This document shows, piece by piece, positions 7,690 through 13,927 of a stretch of 13,927 nucleotides of DNA. Under the pieces are notes generated by a model, which was not told the origin of the DNA, made no database searches, and saw only the letters and a program-made list of their open reading frames with translations. Position numbers and translations under genes: made by a program. This DNA comes from Bremia lactucae (lineage: Eukaryota; Oomycota; Peronosporomycetes; Peronosporales; Peronosporaceae). The DNA is taken from positions 9,213,617-9,227,543 of the forward strand of contig NC_090610.1 in NCBI RefSeq assembly GCF_004359215.1, in the 5' to 3' direction. Each line of letters begins with the position of its first letter. Within the stretch, counting starts at the first letter, position 1.

Positions 7690-8802
7690 ATGAAACGAGA
7701 TGATCCCGTTACCTACGCGGGGTGGGTATTTAAAGAGGGCAGTCTCGTGCGCTCATGGAAAAAGCGCTTTCTCGTATGCAAACGCGCCGAGTTGGCCTAC
7801 TATAAGAACACAGACGAAGAGAACCGTGCACAGCTACTGGGAGCGCTTACTGCTGCACATATTGAGCGGTTGCCTGAGATAACCAACGGGTTACGGATCC
7901 ATGGCACGGAAGGGCGCCAGCTCAAGATCTTTACCGAAAGCAAACCGGAATGTGATCGTTGCTACGAAGCAATATTCAAGTATTGCAGGATGCAAAATGT
8001 TACTGACGGAGCGCAGCAGCAGCGCGTGGGTTGGCTCGAGAAAGAAGGGCAGCACTTTCGAACATGGAAAAGACGCTACTTTGTGCTAAGCGGCACCCAA
8101 TTGACATACTCGGCGACCATGGGGACAGAGCGATTGGGTGGGGGTACAATTATTGAGGTAAAAAGAGACCCAAGTCGACCATTTACATTGGTTGTGACGT
8201 TTGGGGGGGGTCGAGAAATGAGAATCGGAGGCAAATCAGAAGGCGATATTGATAGCTGGCATAAAGCACTTCGACGGGGGCTTTCAAGTGCTCAAGACTT
8301 GCAAACGAATAAATTAAAACGAGCATCCATGGATAGTGATCCGAGCAATTCGAGGGACCGAGAATTTGCAAAACGACAAGCAAGTGCTAGGGCTGTTAGT
8401 GTCACGAGTTATGAAGGAATTGATAAAAAGTCGGGATTGGCACCGAAGGAGAATTTGGATTCAAAAGACGGTGAAAAGAGACTTAGTTTGCCCGAATTGT
8501 ATGCAGCCAACTCTTTTCGACGCCATATTGTTGTGGAAACCATGCCGGACAATACGGCTAGCTTTGTGGAGGTGGCCGAAGAGCGTGGGAGGGATGAGAA
8601 TTTTGAAAAACCATTTTCTCCCACTGCACCAGGCACTAGCACGATTCGTCGAATGCGGCTGGCAGAAAAGTTGCTGCAAGAAGAATTGGAAGAAGAACGT
8701 CGAGAGGCGATGATGAAGGAGAAAAAGACGGTTTTGATGCGTACTCCTAGCAAGTCGGAGGAACAGGTTCCTCGTCATGCCTGTTGCTGCGTAATGATGT
8801 GA
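7690..8802 (+). CDS. Double PH-domain protein with CaaX-like C-terminus
   Basis: 370 residues, single exon, ATG at 7690. PH domain 1 spans about 8-98 (AGWVFKEGSLVRSWKKRFLV at its start) and PH domain 2 about 111-200 (VGWLEKEGQHFRTWKRRYFV at its start, closing Trp helix DIDSWHKAL). Both carry the basic K-x(n)-W-K-(K/R)-R strand pattern typical of phosphoinositide-binding PH domains. A polar linker follows, then a charged helix about 318-347 (RLAEKLLQEELEEERREAM) likely to form a coiled coil. The protein ends ACCCVMM; the last four residues CVMM fit a CaaX prenylation box, with X = Met usual for farnesylation, and the two Cys before it could be palmitoylated. Expected role: peripheral membrane adaptor held by lipid and phosphoinositide contacts (inference). 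No catalytic domain is visible. It lies about 670 bases upstream of a second double-PH gene on the same strand. Confidence 0.85.
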   Translation: MKRDDPVTYAGWVFKEGSLVRSWKKRFLVCKRAELAYYKNTDEENRAQLLGALTAAHIERLPEITNGLRIHGTEGRQLKIFTESKPECDRCYEAIFKYCRMQNVTDGAQQQRVGWLEKEGQHFRTWKRRYFVLSGTQLTYSATMGTERLGGGTIIEVKRDPSRPFTLVVTFGGGREMRIGGKSEGDIDSWHKALRRGLSSAQDLQTNKLKRASMDSDPSNSRDREFAKRQASARAVSVTSYEGIDKKSGLAPKENLDSKDGEKRLSLPELYAANSFRRHIVVETMPDNTASFVEVAEERGRDENFEKPFSPTAPGTSTIRRMRLAEKLLQEELEEERREAMMKEKKTVLMRTPSKSEEQVPRHACCCVMM

Positions 8803-9474
8803 TAAAATTAATGCCATACAATAAAATATTAAGATTTGAAATTAAAACTGACTCGAGGACAATAATAATTTTGTTAGGAAGTATAAATTGGCCGTTGCAA
8901 TAGTTATTTGTCAAGCAAGTTATCAAATTGTTCATTTGTAATTTACGAATGTAGAAAGCGCACGGGCAAAACTTTTTATTGTAGCTTGCCATAAATTAGC
9001 GAGGTAAATATTTATTCACTGGAGAGGAGCCCGTAATATGTAAAATTTGACTAAACCAAAACGTTATTGAACAACCTAATAGCAGTAGCCCAATTTTTTG
9101 TATGCACAGGAAAAATTGCGGAAAAAATAATGATATTCGGGTAAGAAATTCATTTTGCATGAATAAGTAAGCTATTATTGGGTAAATCTCGTATAATGCA
9201 CATCATCTGCACTGCATATTCCGCTGAAATACCATCATTCTTTATCGCGCCTTTGTATTTTAAATGCCAATACTATTTTGCTAAAATCAATTGCTTGCCA
9301 TAAGACTGCAAATATTCCGTCGAAAACCAGTCGTCAAGTATATAAAGTGGATTTTCGCGAAAAGAAAGAGAACCTCGCAGCGTCTTAAACGCTTTATTTC
9401 GAGCTCCCCCTGTCCGCACAACGAGACCTCTACCAACGCCCATTATTCCTCGATTGACGTACAGCCAAATAAAT
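8803..9474. other. Spacer between the two PH genes
   Basis: AT-rich; no credible gene on either strand. It presumably holds the 3' end of the first PH gene (ataaaata shortly after its stop) and the promoter of the second. The 100 bases before 9475 are more C-rich, including cccattattcctc near 9440, which only loosely resembles an oomycete initiator. Confidence 0.4.
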
Positions 9475-10638
9475 ATGGCGCAGTATGGCATTGAAGGCGA
9501 GTTCTCCGGCTGGGTCTACAAGCAGGGCTCGCTCGTTAAAAATTGGAAGAAACGCTTTATGGTTTTAAATGGAAGACAATTGACGTATTATAATACTTCA
9601 AACGTCACGCCCGATGTGAAAGCCAAAGGCAGTTTCCAGGTCATTACCGTGGAATTGAGCACAGCGATTCAAAACGGACTCCTCGTACACGGTCGCGGCG
9701 GTCGCGTACTGAAGCTCTATACAGCGTCAGCCGAGGCCACAAGCGCTTGGTACAATATGATTTTAAACGCAACGACTGCGTCAGCACAACAGTTTGTAGC
9801 TGCTCCTCCTGATCGCTTCTCGACGCATTCAGCCACAAAGTCCGCGTCCATGGGCAATGAAAGCGAGTTGCTTGAACGTCTCGAGTCTTTGCCACTGAGC
9901 GAAGACGGCAGCAAACAGGTGACCCACTCGGGTTGGTTAAAAAAGGAAGGAGCGCGAATTAAAAGTTGGAAACGCCGGTATTTTGTGCTACGTAGCAATG
10001 CGTTATCGTATTTTGACTCGGAGGATACGGGAACGGCTGCGAAAGGTTACGGTCATGTACGAGCTGTGGAAGTGAACGCCATTGTCACGTTTGGACTTGA
10101 CATTCTCTTCGATAGTGGTCGAGTATTGCGCGTTTCGGCCAAGACGAGTGGTGACATGGAAACGTGGTTGTGTCAACTGAGTGATGCCATTGAAGCCACT
10201 TTTAAAGAACTAAATGATGTGCGCCAATCCTTGGCCGTGTTCTCCTCCTATCGAGCGTCCTTGACAGGAAAGGTCGCACCTTCACGAATGAATTTCCACC
10301 AAGGGGTGATACTCTATGATGGTACAAATACACGACCCAAGACGCGGCATTCGATCGCCGCTGTGCCATCAAAGCCCAGAGGATCAATAGCCGAGACACC
10401 GGAAATGTCTCAAAGACGGACAGCGCAGGCGAAGCAATTTTCGCTTTATGACTCGTATTCGTCGTCCGATATGTCATCTCAGTCGTGTTCTCCCGGCTCG
10501 TACGACCACTTGAACTTGTTTACGCGATCGAATGAACACAGGCATGATATGGGGCATACGCTTAGCTCTTCAGATTCCACGTTTTTTGATAGTGATGACG
10601 AATTTGGCAGTGAAGACAGTGAAGGTGATTGGATCTAG
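9475..10638 (+). CDS. Double PH-domain protein with acidic Ser/Asp tail
   Basis: 387 residues from the ATG at 9475 (begins MAQYGIEGEFSGWVYKQG); the frame is open a little further upstream but without an ATG. PH domain 1 spans about 9-100 (GSLVKNWKKRFMVLNGRQL, closing helix with SAWYNMIL), and PH domain 2 about 149-241 (SGWLKKEGARIKSWKRRYFV, closing helix METWLCQL). Both keep the basic W-K-(K/R)-R strand expected to contact phosphoinositides. The C-terminal third is Ser/Thr-rich and ends in an acidic tail (FFDSDDEFGSEDSEGDWI) with likely kinase-type Ser/Asp clusters; it has no CaaX box. Same architecture, strand and PH order as the gene at 7690, so the pair looks like a tandem duplication with divergent tails. 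Likely a signalling or trafficking adaptor; substrate and partner unknown. Confidence 0.85.
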   Translation: MAQYGIEGEFSGWVYKQGSLVKNWKKRFMVLNGRQLTYYNTSNVTPDVKAKGSFQVITVELSTAIQNGLLVHGRGGRVLKLYTASAEATSAWYNMILNATTASAQQFVAAPPDRFSTHSATKSASMGNESELLERLESLPLSEDGSKQVTHSGWLKKEGARIKSWKRRYFVLRSNALSYFDSEDTGTAAKGYGHVRAVEVNAIVTFGLDILFDSGRVLRVSAKTSGDMETWLCQLSDAIEATFKELNDVRQSLAVFSSYRASLTGKVAPSRMNFHQGVILYDGTNTRPKTRHSIAAVPSKPRGSIAETPEMSQRRTAQAKQFSLYDSYSSSDMSSQSCSPGSYDHLNLFTRSNEHRHDMGHTLSSSDSTFFDSDDEFGSEDSEGDWI

Positions 10639-11078
10639 ATGGTTTACAACCAAGATGGCTGCAAGGCGAATATTTGGCTCTGTTAATGAAATGTCACGTA
10701 TCCTGCATTGCGGGGCTGTCAGTAGTTAGAAACTCGTCTGGAGATCAAGATATACACTGCAGGACTATCGCATACGATTACGTTACTCGGGTTATCTTGG
10801 AAAGTTGCTTTGTTATGTGTTTAGTAATATACGAATTGCAAAATTTGTGAATAAAATATATCTGATTTTTCACTTCAACGAGAGCAAGCAAGCAAAGTAT
10901 TAAAAGAGGCGATAAGATGGGCATTTCGTATAAATTGTAAACTAAGTGAGAAACCAACTAAATGTTAATGTAAACTTCTTTTGACCATGTTTTAACACTA
11001 ATTTTAGACATTTCGTATCAAAATACTCACTTCAAGACCTAAAAATTTAACCGTGGCAATACTGCGACAAGAAAATTC
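10639..11078. other. Spacer downstream of the second PH gene
   Basis: No credible gene on either strand; AT-rich after about 10840, with an ataaaatata run near 10851 that could serve 3'-end formation. It ends where gypsy-derived sequence begins at 11079. Confidence 0.45.
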
Positions 11079-11177
11079 ACCACCTGTGGCTTTACGCACA
11101 CAAAAGGTCGGGCTGCAGTGAGGCGATTTGCTCTCACGCACATGTCCCGCCTTGACTCGCTTGTCGAAGAACTTATC
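11079..11177 (-). pseudogene. Gypsy RT-entry fragment
   Basis: Minus-strand 11177-11079 reads DKFFDKRVKAGHVRESKSPH followed by CSPTFCVRKATGG, the block that leads into the oomycete gypsy RT domain. The next block, WRIVHAFNKLN, is absent and the sequence becomes unrelated after the GG. The fragment begins exactly at the outer end of the 57-bp palindrome at 11178, so the palindrome/LTR material interrupts or abuts gypsy pol here. It corresponds to the part of pol just upstream of the RT piece at 42-230, but is separate from it. Confidence 0.8.
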
Positions 11178-11234
11178 TGTAACGGGGCACTACGACTTGT
11201 ACTGAAACAGTTCAAGTCGCAGTGCCCCGTTACA
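11178..11234. repeat. 57-bp near-perfect palindrome with LTR-type ends
   Basis: Two 27-base arms (left begins tgtaacggggcact, right ends agtgccccgttaca) around a central aaa; 25 of 27 positions pair. Both ends carry the TG...CA termini and the tgtaacgggg sequence seen at LTR edges elsewhere in the window. It could be the terminus of the copia 3' LTR, two LTR ends joined head to head, or a very short independent palindromic element. Confidence 0.85.
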
Positions 11235-11253
11235 CCTGGTGCACTTGTAGTCG

Positions 11254-11342
11254 TGTAACGGGGTGTATCGTTACATGGAATTAACACTTAAAGGTTGTTA
11301 ATTAATATATTATCTAAAAGGTAGATAATATTTGGAGGATAT
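11254..11342 (-). repeat. Putative copia LTR edge, cut by assembly gap
   Basis: The plus strand starts tgtaacggggtgtatcgttaca (11254-11275), itself flanked by inverted gtaacg/cgttac, then AT-rich sequence with an internal inverted repeat (attatcta ... tagataat) running into the Ns. It lies downstream of the copia coding remnant on the minus strand, so it is probably part of the 3' LTR of that element. The matching 5' LTR is not in the window. Confidence 0.45.
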
Positions 11343-11442
11343 NNNNNNNNNNNNNNNNNNNNNNNNNNNNNNNNNNNNNNNNNNNNNNNNNNNNNNNNNN
11401 NNNNNNNNNNNNNNNNNNNNNNNNNNNNNNNNNNNNNNNNNN
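11343..11442. other. Assembly gap of 100 N
   Basis: Exactly 100 Ns, the usual placeholder for a scaffold gap of unknown size. It falls just where the copia RT and RNase H regions would be expected, so their apparent absence may be an assembly effect. Confidence 0.99.
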
Positions 11443-12213
11443 CGACTGATAATGATCCGGCCCGACGATAAGTCCTCAAAACGGTATGCCTTCTCATGTT
11501 CGGAATACCCGAGAAAACGACACAGAGTAGCTCGCGGATCCAGCTTCAAACGCTTTTCCTTGGGAACGTGCACATATGCATGGCAGCCAAACACCTTGAC
11601 ATTTGCGAGTATCGGCTTTGTTCTTTGTCCATTCCTCGTAAGTAGTCTTGAGCGTCGTGTGAGCACGAGTTGGTAGCCGATTACGAAGAAACGCTACTGT
11701 CATAACTGCCTCACCCCAATACTCCTTGGCAAAACTAGTATGCTCAAGCATACACCGTGCACATTCGACTAGTGTGCGGTTTATCCTCTCAGCCACTCCG
11801 TTAAGTTCAGGGGTGTACGGAGGCGTAAACTTCTGGATGATACCCCGATCAGCACAAAATCTGACAAACTTGGCTGACTTGTACTCGCCCCCGTTGTCAC
11901 TCCGAAGCACCTTTATACGACTGTCAGTCTTGTTCTCGGCCATATTCACAAACTGAGCGAACTTGCTGAAAACTTCGGACTTGTTGCGCATAAGGTATAC
12001 CGCGCAGTGCCGAGATTTGTCATCGATGAAAGTAACAGAGTACTTCATTCCACCGAAATTGGAGTCCTCATCGGTCCGCGCATATCACTGTGGACAACTT
12101 CCAAAAGGTCTTTTGTACGATCCGTTGAAGCTGATTGAAACTTGACGCGAGTTTGTGTGCATAAAGCACAGCCTCCACATAGCTCCCACTTCTTGATAGA
12201 TTGAATGTCGATC
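11443..12213 (-). pseudogene. Copia pre-integrase and integrase, frameshifted
   Basis: Read on the minus strand: IQSIKKWELCGGCALC, the Cys half of the HHCC zinc-binding region, whose His half is deleted; then VVHSD (first catalytic Asp, about 12085), a frameshift near 12052, FIDDKSRHCAVYLM, RSDNGGEY (second Asp, about 11897) and GVAERINRT (catalytic Glu, about 11789). The second Asp and the Glu are 36 codons apart, the D-35-E spacing of retroviral-type integrases. A frameshift near 11620 precedes KVFGCHAYVHVP and CRFLGYSEHEKAYRF, the copia post-integrase block, which runs into the N gap. Integrase would insert the element's DNA copy. The triad residues are present but the zinc region and frame are broken, so it is inactive. 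Confidence 0.9.
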
Positions 12214-13530
12214 CTAGTAGCAAAGATACGACTTGGAAATGGTCGAGCTTTGAGACTCGTTTGCCATGTTTACCGTCTCAACCGGTACTGGAGACATATT
12301 TAGCTTGAACAAACCTTTTCCAACACGGGTGCCGATCGTCCACTTGTTTTCTTTAAGCAGCACAGAGCAATACTTGCTGTCGAAAGTGACGGGTGCAACG
12401 TCCTTGGTGAATCGGCCAACAGAGAACAGGTTGCGACTCAGCTTAGGAATATGCCATACGCCCTTAAGTACACCTTTCTTCATTCCTATGGGGGAAGGCA
12501 TAGACATCACGATGTCGCCAACGCCAACCGCTTGAACAATGCCATCGTCCGCGAGATGCACGCTTACAGAGTCAACCTTCTTGTAATTTTTCATGAACGT
12601 CTTGGTGTGCGACATATGCTGAGTCGCACCCGAAATGATTAGCCACACGGACGACTCTCGAGCTTCTCCGACCGAAAACAGATACTCGTCATGGTCCTCA
12701 TCTCGCACAACGTTAGCCCGCTGAAAACGCTGTCGAGAGATGTTGTTGTGGTTGTTGTCTCGAATGCGCGAGGGACATTCCGCAATCCAATGACCCGTTT
12801 TGCCGCAATAGTTGCACGCGCCAGTCTTCTTCGCTGGCCGTCCATTGCGCTTCTTATCACTTGTCATGAACGCTTGGCCAACTACGGCTCCGTCCCCGCC
12901 TTGCTCCTTGCGCTTCATATCCTCGTGGAGTAGCCGAGACGTTACGAGTTCCCATGTCAGCGTGTCGGCACGCGACTCCAACGCCGTAATTAGAAACTGA
13001 TACGACTCGCTTAGACTCCCAAGAAGCGTGATCACCAAGTCGTCTTCACTGACCGGAGCGCCGACTGCATCGAGTTGTTCCGCCAGTGTCTTGAGCTTGT
13101 TAATATACGAGAGCACATCATCACCTTCATCCATCATAGCCGTAAATAAACGCCGACGAAGAAAGAGCTTGTTCGCGAGGCTCTTCTTCTCGAAGTGATC
13201 TTCCAGCTTTGACCATGCATCAAATGCCCCACTAGTCGAGCGAACCAACGGCAGCTGTGAGTCTTTTATCGACAGACAAATCGCAGCCATCGCCTTGCGA
13301 GACTTCCGCTTGTACGTCGACTGATCCAGTGCCGATTTGCAGTGATTGAACTTGACTTCACCGCAGACGACCTCCCATAGGTCACGCTCTTCGAGCACCA
13401 TCTGCATCTTGAACTTCCACGCATGAAAATTGGTCCCGTCGAATTTGTTGATTCGGGTCGTTGACGATTCCATGGCAGCAGATGCAGAGTTGATGGCGGT
13501 GGAGGCAGAGTTGAACGAGCTTGGGCTCAT
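12214..13530 (-). pseudogene. Copia gag and protease portion
   Basis: Minus-strand ATG at 13530; 438 codons open. Copia-type gag occupies about residues 30-190 (FDGTNFHAWKFKMQMVLEER, DDVLSYINKLKTL), then a CCHC zinc knuckle at about 238-251 (CNYCGKTGHWIAEC). The aspartic protease begins at about 295 with VWLIISGATQHM, where the family has D-S-G: the catalytic Asp is Ile (codon ATT, plus-strand 12634-12636). The frame ends at TAG 12214 because of an out-of-frame deletion that also removes the His pair of the pre-integrase zinc region. The 5' side lacks an LTR and primer site; gypsy sequence abuts within a few bases of the ATG. Gag is intact enough to encode a protein, but the element is non-autonomous. 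Confidence 0.9.
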
Positions 13531-13534
13531 AACC

Positions 13535-13927
13535 TAAAGAAAAAGGGCACTTATGTAGTTCATGCTGTTCGCGATGAGCTGTCGTCAGCTCATCGTAGTT
13601 TCGAGGATATTCGGAACCGGCATGAGAAGCTTCAGGTTCAACATGAGAACCTGGTTCGCGATCACAAGAATCTTTTGGGGACTCTTGAAAAGGATGGTCA
13701 AATCTGTCCTCGGAAGAAGCCGCGTACTGATGGTACGGGCGGAGCCGACCAACGTAAAACGTAGGATGCGTTCGCATCCTACGTGGCAATTCTATTGTGT
13801 ACGCATTGCCTCTGCGATGCAGTACACGGAAAGGACCAATGAACTTGGGTAGTAGTTTACTGCTACCCACATTAGTGACTAATCGCTTAGGTAAGTTTAC
13901 CGTAGAGAGTAGCACTAGATCATTAAT
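13535..13927 (-). pseudogene. Gypsy integrase C-terminal fragment
   Basis: The minus-strand frame enters from beyond the window (NDLVLLSTVNLPK), with SKLLPKFIGPFRVLHRRGNA and MRTHPTFYVGRLRPYHQY, the conserved C-terminal domain of oomycete gypsy integrases. A hydrophilic Ser/Glu/His-rich tail follows and ends at LHKCPFSL, next to the copia gag ATG. No stop occurs before the junction; the frame runs on out of phase into copia sequence and so cannot be a natural C-terminus. The 25-base end sequence recurs at window positions 16-40 on the other strand. It is partial at the right edge; the missing upstream part would hold the integrase catalytic core. Confidence 0.85.

Noticed and set aside
9273..9491. 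72-codon minus-strand frame before the second PH gene
   Set aside because: It overlaps the start of the well-supported PH gene on the other strand and has no recognisable motif.
11039..11287. 82-codon minus-strand frame
   Set aside because: A chance frame across the LTR edge, the palindrome and the gypsy RT fragment; the genuine gypsy reading is in another frame (FFDKRVKAGHVRES).
13382..13915. Single 177-codon protein on the minus strand
   Set aside because: The first about 125 codons are gypsy integrase C-terminus; the rest is copia gag read out of frame. It is an artefact of the joint, not one protein.
1..13927. CRISPR arrays, tRNA or rRNA genes, bacterial operons
   Set aside because: No spaced direct-repeat array, tRNA cloverleaf or rRNA sequence was seen; all recognised content is eukaryotic nuclear.

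Overview
The window reads as a gene-poor, repeat-rich stretch of an oomycete nuclear genome, probably Peronosporales (Phytophthora or a downy mildew). The grounds are two decayed Crinkler (CRN) effector N-termini, oomycete-type Ty3/gypsy and Ty1/copia remnants, compact intron-poor genes, AT-rich spacers, and a run of exactly 100 Ns typical of a eukaryotic scaffold gap. The assignment rests on recognised protein motifs; no database search was made.

Layout. 1-1494 (minus): a broken gypsy element, with a reverse transcriptase piece next to the window edge, a frameshifted gag, a primer-binding site and a putative LTR. 2013-4735 (plus): an apparently intact SANT/Myb-type nuclear protein resembling GON-4-like, with a 47-bp phase-0 intron near its 5' end and a small upstream ORF whose stop overlaps the start codon. 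4926-5809: two CRN N-terminal remnants facing each other, one per strand, both broken. 6194-6960 (plus): an HSP70 pseudogene with internal deletions. 7106-7232: a 46-bp tandem repeat, followed by a short decayed coding stretch of unknown identity. 7690-8802 and 9475-10638 (plus): two tandem genes, each encoding two pleckstrin-homology (PH) domains but with very different tails; the first ends in a CaaX-like CVMM and the second in a Ser/Asp-rich acidic tail. 11079-13927 (minus): a nest of retroelement pieces made of a gypsy RT fragment, a near-perfect 57-bp palindrome built of LTR-terminus-like sequence, an LTR edge, the assembly gap, a broken copia gag-protease-integrase, and a gypsy integrase C-terminus running off the window.

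How it fits together. Three genes look functional: the SANT protein (likely chromatin or transcription) and the two double-PH proteins (likely phosphoinositide-linked membrane adaptors, which look like a tandem duplication that has diverged). The rest is decayed effector, chaperone and transposon sequence, consistent with the repeat-rich compartments in which oomycete effector genes are often found. I did not find a convincing new multi-gene system. The points most worth a second look are the convergent CRN pair, the divergent tails of the PH pair, the clustered alternating LTR-end palindromes, and the near-identical 25-bp sequence found near both ends of the window.
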